Shown here: in pieces, positions 31,401 through 41,778 of the stretch
Position numbering within the stretch: the first letter of the stretch is position 1
Layout: each line of letters starts with the position of its first letter
NCBI GenBank assembly: GCA_021014325.1
Contig: CM037463.1
Span: 24,422,526-24,486,525 of the forward strand
From: Plazaster borealis
Taxonomy: Eukaryota > Echinodermata > Asteroidea > Forcipulatida > Labidiasteridae
Length of the DNA stretch: 64,000 bases
Reading direction: 5' to 3'
Position numbers and translations under genes: made by a program
The notes under the pieces: model-generated
Database searches by the model: none
What the model saw: only the letters and a program-made list of their open reading frames with translations
Told to the model about the DNA's origin: nothing

Positions 31401-34400
31401 TTAGGTCAGGTTTGACCCAATTTAGGCCAGGCCTGATCCGATTTACGTCAGGCCTGACCGACTTAGGTAAAGACGGTGATTGAAGTCTGAGCCCTGACTT
31501 CCTGGTTTAGAGTGTTCACTAATCACATTAAAATTTATACTCTAAAAGCTCCCTGATCAGAATCGACCGGATCCAGGTCCCGCGGGGCCTGACTCAGTTC
31601 TGAGTCAATGTGATCCGGAATCTGTATCAAAATGACCCAGAATTAGAACAAACTGACGCAGAACCTTAATCAAAGTCCCATTTTTTGACCACCAGTTGCT
31701 GGGTCTGTCTGACCCAGAAATGAGTCAGGCCCTCTGGGACGCGGAATCCGGGTCAATATTCTGACCCTGAAGTTTACATAGTGTATGGCCGTGTCCGAAA
31801 TGCCGGCTATCAGCTACGGCTACGGCTAGATTTCTGCGTCATCGTGCATTGAAGTATAGGACGTCCTTAGCAACACCCTTAGCAACAGCCGTAGCTGTAG
31901 CTGTAGCCGCCAATTCGGATACGGCCCCTATGTTTCCATGAATCTGTCCTAAGTTAAATGGATCATGTGTATAGCTAGACTATTATTTAAAATATCACTT
32001 ACAAGAAGAAAGCGAAGAAGATAAAGACCGGTATGGAGATAGCTAATTGAAGGTTGCGCCATTCTCGTAGATTATACGCAATGAATGCCAGAAGAGCGTA
32101 ACCGACAGAGAACATCACGGCCAGAAACGTTCCCACCATGGTCCGGTAAGCTGGTCCAACAATTTCCGTAACTGGTGGTAAATAAATTATGATTTGTTGG
32201 TAAACAAAGCGTTTATGGAGTTAGGGTGGGGTCAAAAAATCACGTTGATGCAATGACACCAAACATTCAATCGGTATTTATGCCGTTATCTTGTTGTGTT
32301 CTCTCTCTCTACCTATAGGTGGGATCTTATTTTAAAGACATTTTGGAAGCTGCATAAACATTTTTATACGTTAATAATAGATTGCACTCTTTGAATCAGA
32401 TTTGGCCCATATTATTTCGACTTTCATGCTACAACAAGTCTTGTCCTATTTGGGTCAAGCTGAAATGGAATTCATGTTCCCAGATCAAGAGCCATTTCTT
32501 TGACCTGCATACTGTAACACTTGACCAGGAGAACGAGTCGTCTTGATCCGGAAAGGTTTGTATTTACCCGAAACGGTTTGTATTGAAGGTCGTAAAGGCG
32601 ACAGCATTTGAAGCAGAAATATTTCTCATTCCTCAGCTTTTAGTTTGTCTGAAGTTTTCTCAGACTTTTGTGATATTTTCTCCTGAAGACGAGCAGAGTA
32701 TACTGTTCGAAACGTCGAGACCAAACCGGCTCTTTTCAGAGCCAACAATCCTCCCAAAAGAGATTTTACACATGGTTGTACCCGCAAGTTTATTACTATT
32801 TATAGTTACTTCTTACTTTCAACACCATGCAAATCTTCAAACACCACTTATAAAACTATCCCCTGTACCATCTCTGTTCTGCGCTTTGGCTCAGACGCAA
32901 GTCTTTTACCATTCAAAATGATCCATTAACCACTAAAATTTCTGGTTGGTATTATAGACCATGTGAACTTTGTTTACAATAAGTGTGACCTTGTGCATTC
33001 TTTGGGTATTCTGGCAGGCAAGATACTACACAGGTCCTATTGGAAAGTTGACATTTTGTGTCATAATTTCCACATAAATCCAAGAATTATGAAAGTAAAA
33101 GCTGGACAAGTTTTGAGATGTGCCCCCTTTCATCATATCAAAAGTTGATAGGAATTAGACAGTGCAATCTCCATAAAATATACGATTTTATGTTTTATTC
33201 CATTAGTCTGTGTACAAATCGTGCCTGCAGGAAGTCCAGGCTCTGTGGCTCTTTTGTAAACATGTGATGTCACAGGTCACATCGTCTATAATATAACACA
33301 GAACGTCGCGTCAATGTACCAAGGTTGTTGTACCATGGATGTACCCAGTTTCATCAAAAAGCAAGTTGCGTCGCCTTACATTTTTTCCGGGGGTGGGGGG
33401 GGGGGCAACAGGGTCGAAGGCATAATTCTTGGGCTCTTTAATTGAACTTTTCCTTTGTGCATTTTTCGATCTTTTGTTGGAGGGGGCAGCTTCTGTTATC
33501 TCCAACAATTTGCTGCATATGGGAAGGTTAATCCCCATCCATTAGTTTTGTAAGACTATACTGTGCCTCTAATCTCCATTGACGCCACAGTAGTGTGTAC
33601 AGGTACCTCACCAATTGGAGGGAGGACTGTGGACGATTATTATGGAGGCTAGTTATTACATTCATAATGACCTGCACTAATCCATGATAATTTCCTGGAT
33701 ATAATCTGATTAGGAAGCGTCAAAGAATCAGAATCTCGGGATTACCAATGATAAAGGACATTAGATACACGCCAAAATTCCCAACGGCGATGAAGAAACG
33801 CAAAGCTGTGTATGCAGCCATGTTTTGGACAAATGCCGTAGCAGTAGTGGATGTAACAGCAACACAAAGACTGAGGAAGAAAGCGAGTCTCCGGCCACCC
33901 CTAGAAAAGACGAAAAAGTTTTGGCGAAAGTTAAAAAGGAAAGGAAACTCAGTCATTAGTAGATGAACGAAGCACACGGATCACTTTACAAGTCGACCTT
34001 AATCGCGAATTCGACATTTCGATTGGCAGATTATTTGTCTTAAAGATAATGGCTCATATAATCAGAACGGTCCTATTTTATGTAAACAAAACAATATGCA
34101 AAGCTTCCTTTTTTTTGGATTGAGAATTTGTTTTCATTTTCGGAATTACTTTGTTACCATTTAATTAAGTTAAAGACAAACCTGAAGTTGAAGCAAACAT
34201 TATACAAATGTTCACAAAACAACAAGAAGAAGTACCCACCAATCTGCAACTAGTCCCCATAAGAATGATCCGAAGAGAAATCCGGCGAAGAAAACAGACT
34301 GAGCTAAACTAGGTAGAGTTTCTTTGGCGCAGACCAGGTCAAACTGCAAAAACACCAACAAAATTAACAGTTGATTAATTCATCGACACAAATTGAAGAA

Positions 34401-37400
34401 TGATGTAAAACAAAATCTGACACAAACAAATTAACTTTTGATGCAAAGTTTCCTGGTGGAGTGTGGAAGTTGTTACTTATATCTGGGAGTAGTTTTATAA
34501 CCTCTTTTAATAAGCAAATCCTGTTCAGTAAAGTTATTTCCTTCGCAAATTATTAACAGGGTACCTGATTACTGGATCGCAATTAATACCGCATTTTGAC
34601 TGGTGACCAATTTTGTATTTACCATGATAGCTGTCATCACGTGACATGTTTGTTTCGAATAAATCGGAAACAAAATGTACAGCATAATGAAGCCACAGTT
34701 ATCAAAATAAATTCACTTCCAAAATAATAATAACAATACGCAGTTCTTATAGCGCTTTATACTCCCGAAGGGTGTCTCAAAGCGCTCAGTATTTTTCCTA
34801 CAAGGTAAGTGGAGTTACGTGTTGAAGTATGAGACCTATTCCTGGTCGATCAGCATCGGGCTGTTTGTCACTGGTTTATGATTATTCTTAGTGGTATTTT
34901 TATTATGATTATATGTTTCTGGTAATGAAACCAAGGATGCCTCATAAGTGAACTTAAACACTGTAGCTCGCAAGCCTGAGGAAACCTGTAAACAAGGGTG
35001 CTCCCTATATAACCAGAAACAACGGGATAAACCCTATACTTCCACGGTCAGTGTTTCTGTGTTCGTTTATTTGCACTACTAATCTTCTTCTCTCGTGCAA
35101 CAACGAATCAGATGTCAAATGTCGAGGTCTCTGTCCCCCCCTATACAAAGGACAAAGCAATAATGGTAAAGTATCTTGCTCAAGGACACATATTGTGCCA
35201 CGACTGGGACTCAGCGATGATCAGACACAATGATAGTCATATTGCATTGAAAGGAATATGAGAAATTGCAATATTCATATGTATACCATGCCCGATGGCA
35301 GACGGACCACCCCCCCCCCCCGCACGCCCCAAAACAAAGTAGAGGGAATTTCTGAGATACCCAGAACACAGTGAAGACACAGTGACCATCCACATCGAGC
35401 ACCAAATACCCCGTAGAACAAAAACGAATCAGGAATTTAACAAGTCTACGTTTTAGAAAAGGGAATTTTTACCTTGGAGCGGAACAATCGATAGTATTAA
35501 AATAGATCACACTTCAATGGTTTTTCCATTCAATAGATGAAGGTGTATTCAAATCGTTACGTTCGGATAAATCTATTTGATCAATGGCATAGACGAAAAG
35601 GACGCCAACTCGTCCGCACAAGAGAAAAGACTCAGTCACCTACCTCTCTTATTTGGTTGGATTGAATTGTATGAAAAATGATGAATAAACCGAGACAAAA
35701 GTTATTTAAACCCAGTCAGCCCTGGTTTCATACTCTATTCATGCACCTGAATACGTATTATTTGAGACTGGAAGTATGCGTGTATGGGGATTCTTTGGTT
35801 AAAGGCATCGTACACGTTTGGTAATTGTCAAAGACCAGTGTTCTCATTTGGTGTATCCCAACATATGCATAAAATAACAAGCCTGTGAAAATTTGGGCTC
35901 AATTGGTCATCGAAGTTGCAAGAAAATGATGAAAGAAAAAAACACCCTTGTTGTACAAATTTGTGTGCTTTCAGATAGGAAAACAAACTTCTTGCAAGAA
36001 GTTTTAATTATTTTAGTGAGAAATTACCCCTTTCTCAAAAACTACGTTACTTCAGAGGTAGTCGTTTTTCACAATGTTTTATACTATCAACAGCTCTCTG
36101 TTGCTCGTTACCAAGTCAGTTGTTATGCTAATATATATTTTGAGGAGGCCAGAAGGGTTGATTTGCCCGAAATTCCATACCGGTTATACCAATTTCTGTT
36201 CGGAACAAAAGAAACAACATTTAACAGCACCTCAAACGTGTGTTGCAGTTTTGAGTAACTGTCAGTTTTCCAATAAATGGAGATTCAAGTTACAGGAATA
36301 CAACTTTCTAACCTTCAACACGTCAAAAATGACTGAATATTTGAAAACTGCAAAGTAAATCACCTAACACCTGTGTGCAGAAACGCAATGCCTGCGAAAA
36401 TGCACAAACAACGAATTGTAGGAGCAAACTATACGTTTATTCTCGTTTGACTTTTGCATCGAATGTTCCGAATCCCCAAACAGTTGGCAGCGTAGAACAA
36501 GATCAAGGACACATGAGTAACATAATACTAGTTTGAGGTTTTAGTTGTAGCGTATTCCCAGCGGGGCTATAAGCAGAACCCTGCCGGGTCGAGCAAGCCG
36601 ATGACCTAGCTCGCTGACGATGCTACTTCGGTAACTCCGACACAGAGCTGTCTCCCAAGGAAATTAAGCACAAGTGTCTATAAATTTCTGTTCCAAAGAA
36701 AATCTTGTTTAAGAAAACATTTTCTTCTTGGTTGGAGATTGCTGGGAAGAGGTCGGCTTTTGACACGGCCCTTACCAGACTACATAAAGCCTTTTTGTCA
36801 ATTTTGTTATTATTATTAATGTTATATATTTCTGGTAATGAAACCAAGGATGCCTCATAAGTGAACTTAATCACTGTAGCTCGCAAGCCTGAGGAAACCA
36901 GTAAACAAGGGTGCTTGCTATTCGAACCAGAAACACTGAGGTTAACCCCTATCCATGATAAGTGTTCTGGGTTCTTTTACGTGTACTATCAACCCTAGTA
37001 CCGAGCTTTTGGCCCTGACGCGTTTCTGGACCAGGCTGACCAGAGTCAGTCTGGCCCAGAAATGCGTCAGGCCCCAGAAAGGGAACCGGATCTGGGTCAA
37101 TTCTCATCCAAGAATTGTTTTTAGTGAGCCCTAAAAACTCGGTTGTAGCTCTGTTGATAAACATACTGGTATCACTTAATAATGGGATTCTCTCATTGTC
37201 TTGTTAATGTTATAAGTATGATGAATTCCACAATAAGCCCATTTCACATAAACTGGCTCCACTGATTACCAGAAGCCCATAGGGGTTGCATTGAGCTCTT
37301 TTTTATATGATGCTTTATGCAAGAAAAGTGGATCAATTGGACTTTGCTTTTACCTACGTTCTTCAAAGACTAAGTAAGAGGTCTTCTCAGAAGTAAACGT

Positions 37401-40326
37401 TTCGGTCACGATAAATTCTTTTGAACGAGGAAACGGGTTATTTTTGGTAAAATTACACACATACGTATGGAGCCGGAAGTAGCGACAACTGTGGTTGTGC
37501 CTCATAGATACGCATGTGTGTGACGTAATGACTTTCCAACAGGATTAGCACAAAAAAAAAAAAAAAAAATGAAATGGTGGAGTGTGGCAGAACCCCTCTA
37601 CTTGTGTCTGATCTGATGGTCCTTGCTCTATGGTCTGATGAATAACTTATAGAATACAAACGGGCAGTATAGTGCACCTACTTTGCAAAACACAAATAAT
37701 ACAAATTGTAAGGGTTCAGTTCTTTAGGATTGCTGAATGAAGACTAGAATAGTTTTAGTCCCCGAATTGAATGAATGAATGAAGTGTGTTTCGTTAAAAA
37801 GTAAGTAGTCAAAGTGTTGAATGGGTGGTTCGCTGCCCCCGAGGGCCCCAATGGCGCTTTCTACCTGTTGACAATACTCACATATTGAACCTGTCTCAAT
37901 AACCCAACGCGGTATGCAAACTGTTTTCCAAGGCTGCCGACAAAATAAAAAAATGTTCAGTACAGAAAACAAATCCTCGGTGTGCAGATTGTTTGATCGC
38001 CAGAGTAAAACGCTGCTCTACAAACAATTTCTAATGGACATAAGAACGGTTGTAAAAATGTGTTTGTAAATAATATTCTATTGCAATGTTCTTTAAACTG
38101 TACTTCATTGTATTGTATTGTTTATTGTATTGCATTTTTTATAGCTTGGTTTTATTAATTTATTTATTACTGTTGTATTTTTCGTTTAATTATTTGTTTT
38201 TATTTCATGCAAAACTATACTTTATTGGTATGTATTTTTTATTGCAATATTATTTCTTTAAACAAAAAATATTTCTTATGCATATTTTTATTTATCTATT
38301 TTATTTCATGGTAAACTGTACTTCTTTGTGTTGTATTGTTTATTGTATTGCATCTTTTTAGCTCGGTTGAATTTATTTATTTATTACAGTTGTATTTTGT
38401 GTTTATTTATTTATTTTTATTTCATGCACATTGTACTTTATTGTAGTTTATTTCTTATTGTATTGTATTGTATTGTATTTTTTTCTTCAAATCAATCATT
38501 TTTTATTTACAACAGAAGGTACAAAAACATATGGAAAGGTAAAAGAACACGTGCAAATGTTGAACATTTGAAAACGAAATTAACTTAGAAGGAAATTAAA
38601 ATAAACATGTTTGACAATTGCATTTTTGTTCTAGGTTAGTTTAGTTTATTAAAAGAATACTGTTGTATTTTTAAATAATTAGTTAATTAATTAATCATTA
38701 TTATTAATTTGTGTCATGCAAACTGTAATCGATATTAAACTAAAACTTGTGATTTGCCATTTGATACGGTATTTTCTCTGTTTATCAGGCTAGGTAAATT
38801 TTTGTATTTTTTTTATGAGCAATTCGCATATTTGGAACTCTAGCCTTTCACGATTAAAAAGCAATGAACAGTTACACGTGCGAAAAACACTTTAAAACGA
38901 GAAAGGGGGTTTGTTGTTGAGACAAAAAGTGTAACCTGCTTAAAGTTGTACGCATGAACACGTATAAGGTGGGCCAAGAGAATGTGATTGAACAGAGAAG
39001 AATCAGAGAATATAAATGGGACCACACAGAACTACTCGCAAGGGGGACTCGGCGGTTTTGCCCGCCGATGTTGTCAACCGGATATCCGAGCTTGGCCGGA
39101 ATCCTGAGACCATGAAAACTGCGTGCTGAATTAAATGCCCGGCTTTGTCACCCTTTGTCACCCGGACGCGTATTTGTTTTACATCGCAGCGAGGGGTTTT
39201 GTACTGTAACACTCTCAATTCCGTCTTGAGATAGGAGACTAAGTCTAACCATAAACCCTAATCCTCACCCTAACCCTCACCCTTACCCTAACCCTAAACC
39301 ATCCTTTATAGGCATCAATGTTTGTAGTCTCATCTCAAGACAGGAATTGGCAGTGTTACAGTACAAAACCCAGTCGCTGCGGTGTAAAAAAAAATGCCAC
39401 CCGGACTGGTTATTAGAGTATAGTGTGAAAAGGGCTATATAGGTGATTGTGTGTTGTACGTTCACAATTCGCCATGTGCCCGGAGGAAGCACGTGACGAA
39501 AAGTTACCGGAGAGAGGGCGTAAGCAATTAATTTGCAAAATTATGTTTCTGAGTATGAACATTTGATCTGGTTTTTTGCCAGTCATAAGTCGTTATAGGA
39601 ATGTTAAATTCTCCTATGGAATAGTGAAAAACGTGCATTTTGGGGGTAATTAATGCGACAAAAATGTAAATGCGATGTTATTTTCGTTTCAGGAGCCGTT
39701 TTATTGCATATACAGCCTGATGCTACTGGCCCTATAGACTGTGTGTAACCGGAAGTAGGGCGTGGCTTCCAAGCACACAACGAGTTAATCTAAGTAAGAC
39801 AACGTTGAAGGTAAAGATTGGAGTGAAAGTTTCCCAAGGTACCCATTCCCCCTTGTAATTCCACAATTTTGTACCCAAAAGAGAAATTATGGTTATACAT
39901 TACATCTTGAATGAGTGTAGTTTTATACCGGGAGCGATCGTACTCCCACCCAGCATCGCACTCGATGGTTTCGTTGGTCCAACCATCTTGACCGTCCGTC
40001 AAATTGGAAAAATCTTGCCCTGGACTCCGGGCATTGAGGTACCGCTCGCATTTTGAATACACCGTGTTCCCATCCTCGTCGACAGTGAACGGTATGGTCA
40101 ATTCTTTTTGCAACTCCAGACAATCCGATGAGTCAAACTCTGAAGAGCTACAGTTAATAGATTGACTTGCAGGAACCACACACCAATGGTCTGTCTTTGC
40201 CGCCAGAAACACTTGACCAATAGCATGCCACGCTGAAGGTATCGCCGTGAATGAGATCAGAACACATATCACCAACTGATACCGTCCGAAAACACCAACT
40301 TCCACTAAAATGTTATCAAACTTCAT
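25321..40326 (-). CDS. SLC22-family organic ion transporter, gene 3 (complete, minus strand)
   Basis: Ten exons, in order 40326-39904, 34343-34240, 33900-33746, 32171-32003, 31005-30864, 30407-30316, 28416-28208, 27419-27311, 26264-26056, 25460-25321, give 1752 bp = 583 residues plus TAA. SLC22 proteins are plasma-membrane 12-helix facilitators moving organic cations, anions or zwitterions. Signatures: N-terminus [17 protein letters not shown]; a ~100-residue extracellular loop with six or more Cys and sequons NCS, NLT, NET; ADWGGRR after helix 2; PESPRWL after helix 6; VELYPTPIR after helix 10; [13 protein letters not shown] after helix 12. Helix 11 reads [10 protein letters not shown], with Arg where cation-selective OCTs have Asp, as in OAT and OCTN members, so an anion or zwitterion substrate is more likely (inference). 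Start chosen by family match and good context (acagacATGa). Divergent partner of the gene at 48380. Confidence 0.94.
25512..25883. mobile_element. MITE, family A, copy 4
   Basis: Full length, in intron 9 of SLC22 gene 3; ends AAAGGCACTGTACACGTTTGG and CCAAACGTGTTCAGTGCCTTT. Confidence 0.88.
26056..26264 (-). CDS. SLC22 gene 3 exon 9 (helices 11-12)
   Basis: Acceptor tttcctcag, donor gtcagt (same +1 phase as gene 4). Encodes [37 protein letters not shown] and [17 protein letters not shown]. Confidence 0.93.
26460..26872 (+). mobile_element. tRNA-Leu-derived SINE, full length, type 1 tail
   Basis: Head folds as a type II tRNA: 7-bp acceptor stem GTGTCGT/ATGACAC, CTCAAG anticodon loop (CAA, Leu), long variable arm, B box GGTTCAAATCC. 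Body CCTTCGGATGGGACGTAAAG resembles a conserved metazoan SINE domain. The tail ends AAGCGCTATATAAGAACTGC plus (ATT)n, like a CR1/L2 LINE 3' end. In intron 8 of SLC22 gene 3. Not counted as a functional tRNA gene because of the attached SINE body. Confidence 0.85.
26873..27310 (-). other. Intron 8 remainder
   Basis: GGGTCA/TGACCC-type words near 26880-27070 recall family E; nothing else recognised. Confidence 0.5.
27311..27419 (-). CDS. SLC22 gene 3 exon 8 (helix 10)
   Basis: 109 bp, phase 1 to 2; [20 protein letters not shown] then LYPTPIR, the family signature after helix 10. Confidence 0.93.
27420..27820 (-). other. Intron 7, first part
   Basis: No gene seen; a G-run of about 13 at 27690. 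Confidence 0.5.
27821..28069. mobile_element. MITE, family E, copy 2
   Basis: Begins TAGACTTTAAAAACTCC and ends GGAGGTGTTTTTTTTTTAGA; interior GGGTCAG/CTGACCC palindromes as at 7437. Confidence 0.6.
28208..28416 (-). CDS. SLC22 gene 3 exon 7 (helices 7-9)
   Basis: 209 bp, phase 2 to 1. [55 protein letters not shown]. Confidence 0.93.
28638..29475. repeat. 47-bp higher-order minisatellite
   Basis: Alternating 24-mer (CCTAGATCAGGGGCTCTCC...) and 23-mer (CCCAGATCAGGGCTGTTC...) subunits make a 47-bp dimer repeated about 16 times after a less regular start. Lies in intron 6 of SLC22 gene 3. Confidence 0.93.
29780..30130 (+). mobile_element. Decayed LINE fragment (jockey/CR1-like C-terminus)
   Basis: Reads [20 protein letters not shown] and KVQKRSSY, then after frameshifts PRTASLLDW, matching the LEY..H.W.GAS...LL..VQKR and PRTA.LWN blocks of LINE polyproteins. 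Multiple frameshifts; dead. Confidence 0.65.
30316..30407 (-). CDS. SLC22 gene 3 exon 6 (cytosolic loop to helix 7)
   Basis: 92 bp, phase 0 to 2. Encodes [20 protein letters not shown], with LFRTPN.R matching the family's L..LFRTP.LR motif. Confidence 0.93.
30666..30788 (-). pseudogene. Relic of SLC22 exon 9 inside intron 5
   Basis: On the minus strand [17 protein letters not shown] matches exon 9 ([17 protein letters not shown]), then a frameshift and weak match to the next helix. Base-level similarity to 26164-26264 is clear (shared CCGAGTATAAGGATGACCGG and AAAGACGACATTCCCATAC-type words). No usable splice frame; flanked by similar ACCCA(C/T).G...GATTCGAACC words on both sides. Confidence 0.8.
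30864..31005 (-). CDS. SLC22 gene 3 exon 5 (end of helix 6, cytosolic loop)
   Basis: 142 bp, phase 2 to 0. Acceptor is the cttag before six Ts, chosen because it yields [20 protein letters not shown]; the nearer gccag would break the frame. Confidence 0.92.
31320..31470. repeat. Degenerate tandem repeat of (A/G)CCTGACCCAATTTAGG
   Basis: About six imperfect 16-20 bp units in intron 4 of SLC22 gene 3. Confidence 0.7.
31537..31784. mobile_element. MITE, family E, copy 3
   Basis: TACTCTAAAAGCTCCCTG start; diverged right end CTGACCCTGAAGTTTACAT...GTGTA. In intron 4 of SLC22 gene 3. Confidence 0.6.
31787..31928. mobile_element. MITE with GGCCGTGTCCGAA ends
   Basis: Left GGCCGTGTCCGAAATGCCGG, right CCGCCAATTCGGATACGGCC; the interior is inverted GGCTACGGCTA / TAGCTGTAGCC runs. 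Abuts family E copy 3. Confidence 0.78.
32003..32171 (-). CDS. SLC22 gene 3 exon 4 (helices 5-6)
   Basis: 169 bp, phase 1 to 2. [38 protein letters not shown]. Confidence 0.93.
32172..32589 (-). other. Intron 3, no recognisable feature
   Basis: No gene or repeat recognised. Confidence 0.5.
32590..32865 (+). mobile_element. Retroelement terminal fragment with hammerhead-like core
   Basis: CTGAAGA at 32693 followed by a stem GAGCAG...CTGTTC and GAAAC, then GTCGAGACC; downstream GGTTGTACCCGCAAGTTTA and TTCAAACACCACT recur at 13005-13190 and 47735-47895. Probably the end of a Penelope-like or related retroelement; class is inference. Confidence 0.5.
32866..33745 (-). other. Intron 3 remainder, no recognisable feature
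   Basis: Contains a G-rich run near 33391-33403; no gene seen. Confidence 0.5.
33746..33900 (-). CDS. SLC22 gene 3 exon 3 (helices 3-4)
   Basis: 155 bp, phase 2 to 1. [20 protein letters not shown] and [20 protein letters not shown]; with exon 2 it completes ADWGGRR. Confidence 0.93.
33901..34239 (-). other. Intron 2, no recognisable feature
   Basis: Short intron of SLC22 gene 3; nothing recognised. Confidence 0.6.
34240..34343 (-). CDS. SLC22 gene 3 exon 2 (helix 2)
   Basis: 104 bp, phase 0 to 2; [20 protein letters not shown] then [15 protein letters not shown]. Confidence 0.93.
34741..34850 (-). mobile_element. SINE 3' end, type 1 tail
   Basis: Reverse copy of the tail at 26770-26860 (GCAGTTCTTATAGCGCTTTA, GTCTCAAAGCGCTCAG). 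Confidence 0.75.
34912..35215 (-). mobile_element. SINE, type 2 tail, minus strand
   Basis: GATGCCTCATAAGTGAACTT, CTCGCAAGCCTGAGGAAACC, AAACAAGGGTGCT and near the head TATCTTGCTCAAGGACACAT. The middle is diverged or carries a small insert. Confidence 0.7.
35801..36144. mobile_element. MITE, family A, copy 5 (right end missing)
   Basis: Starts AAAGGCATCGTACACGTTTGG; homology stops after ATATATTTTGAG, losing roughly 30 terminal bases. Confidence 0.82.
36145..36825 (-). other. Intron 1, no recognisable feature
   Basis: No gene or clear repeat recognised. Confidence 0.5.
36826..36990 (-). mobile_element. SINE, type 2 tail fragment, minus strand
   Basis: Same tail as 34912 and 54458 (GGATGCCTCATAAGTGAAC; GTGCTTGCTATTCGAACCAG). 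Confidence 0.72.
37010..37142. mobile_element. MITE, family E, copy 4 (partial)
   Basis: Contains inverted TCTGGACCAGGCTGACC / GTCTGGCCCAGAAATGC runs and ends GAGCCCTAAAAACTCGG; the left end is not clear. Confidence 0.5.
37143..38085 (-). other. Intron 1, no recognisable feature
   Basis: A-run at 37551-37569; no gene seen. Confidence 0.5.
38092..38520. repeat. AT-rich ~217-bp tandem duplication
   Basis: AAACTGTACTTC.TTGT.TTG with TATTGTTTATTGTATTGCAT recurs at about 38095 and 38312; a third partial unit follows. T-rich strand bias produces chance open frames. Confidence 0.65.
39172..39404. mobile_element. Foldback element enclosing telomere-like repeats, copy 1
   Basis: Left arm CCGGACGCGTATTTG...CATCGCAGCGAGGGGTTTTG...CAATTCCGTCTTGAGATAGG; right arm is the inverse (CTCATCTCAAGACAGGAATT...CAGTACAAAACCCAGTCGC). 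Between them about 50 bp of CCCTAA/CCCTCA-type repeats. In intron 1 of SLC22 gene 3. Matches 62691-63018. Confidence 0.85.
39405..39903 (-). other. Intron 1 first part, no recognisable feature
   Basis: Nothing recognised besides the donor gtaatg of exon 1. Confidence 0.5.
39904..40326 (-). CDS. SLC22 gene 3 exon 1 (helix 1 and extracellular loop)
   Basis: 141 codons, ATG at 40326-40324, phase 0 donor. After helix 1 comes [19 protein letters not shown] and a long Cys-rich loop ending [16 protein letters not shown]. The loop part is nearly identical in bases to exon 1 of gene 4, unlike the rest of the gene. Confidence 0.94.
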
Positions 40327-41778
40327 GTCTGTGATTTGATGGTAGGGCTTTAGGAATGTTCAAGTTCCACGAACTAATAATACTATAGGCCTAGTGTGTA
40401 AAGGCAGTGTGTCAACCAGGGACTCCAAAACGGAAGTGCCGCACTGACAAAGTATTCGAGCATACTGTAGGCCTGCATATCAATAGGGTTTACACCCAGA
40501 GGTCTGGTTGTTCGCTACCCAACCACGCGTGACAGGTTAAGGGTGGTTGTTATTGCAGACCACATGTACACTTTTTATAGCGGAGCTGTTCTTCCAATGC
40601 GATTGACAAGTTGAACCCAAGACAACTTGAAGCTAAGGCTTGATCGCAGCATGATCGCAGGAAGGAAACTATTTTGTTGTTGTTGGTTTTTTAAGGTTTT
40701 TTTTACTGATAATGAGACTTGGGGGGGGGGTGGAGAAGATTTTCAGAGTGACGTCACCAAATGGATTATGGCACGTATTACTATGGCGTTATACAGACTT
40801 GCATTTTCTTTTCACTTTTACAAGGACTCTATCTATTGGAAAATGAGTACATCACATAATAAAATTTGACATTGGAGCCCCTCTTTAACATGAAATCAGT
40901 CTTTGAATACTCTGTACAATTGATGTAGTTCCCACTGACGCTAAGTCTGTCATTCCACCATGCCATGCCTTTTGTCAACTACTCTAATAGTATCACCGTT
41001 GAAGTTAGTGTTATTTAGCCATCGGAACGAATCCATGTAGTAAAAGGGGAAAAAAAATGTACAAACTGTGTAACAATGAATTTGTAATGGAAGAATGAGT
41101 CTTTAGAAGACCTAAATGTGGGGACTTGCCATTATTGTTTTTTTTACTCCTTTTTCTAAATAATTTCCCCACATGTGGGGACAATTGAAAAACAAAACAC
41201 TAAATTTATTCCCCGCAGCTGTGAGTATAGTTACACTATAAAGTTTCGAAATGTCCCTTTGTTCCACCATCAATCATCCTAACCCCTAATACCCTAACCC
41301 TAGCGAATAAATCACAGTTTTTATCGGAACATGGTTGTTGGAACATGTGTCGGAATATAGAGCAGTCACCGTGTGTCTGCTACCCATGCTAATAACAGGT
41401 GGACTCACCCCAAGGGCATGATTAATCATAAGACTGCCCCTTAAGTGTTTTGTGGAATATCATTGTGATACAAGTTTGTTCATCAGGGAAAAAAACAGGA
41501 CTTGGTATGGATCGACGAACTACCTCCATGATAAAACCCTGTGTCGCAATCAACATTGGGAAAGGACACGAGAATCTTAACAATATTTTAGCAAGGAAGA
41601 TAGCGGTAGCACTAAAAGACTATAACTAATTACAAACAAAAAACTGCATGAGTTTTTATAGCAACAACTACTACTTCATCAGGAGGTAGATGATCAGATG
41701 CAATGAAGGGGACAAGCCAAGTACATGTGATATAGAAGTTACGGATGAATGAATTATCAGTAAAGGGTGGAGTAGGTG
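40327..41778. other. Intergenic between divergent SLC22 genes, part 1
   Basis: Would contain the promoter of SLC22 gene 3; no TATA box or other clear element seen. A short telomere-like run (CCTAACCC..TAATACCCTAACCC) lies at 41278-41305. Confidence 0.45.
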
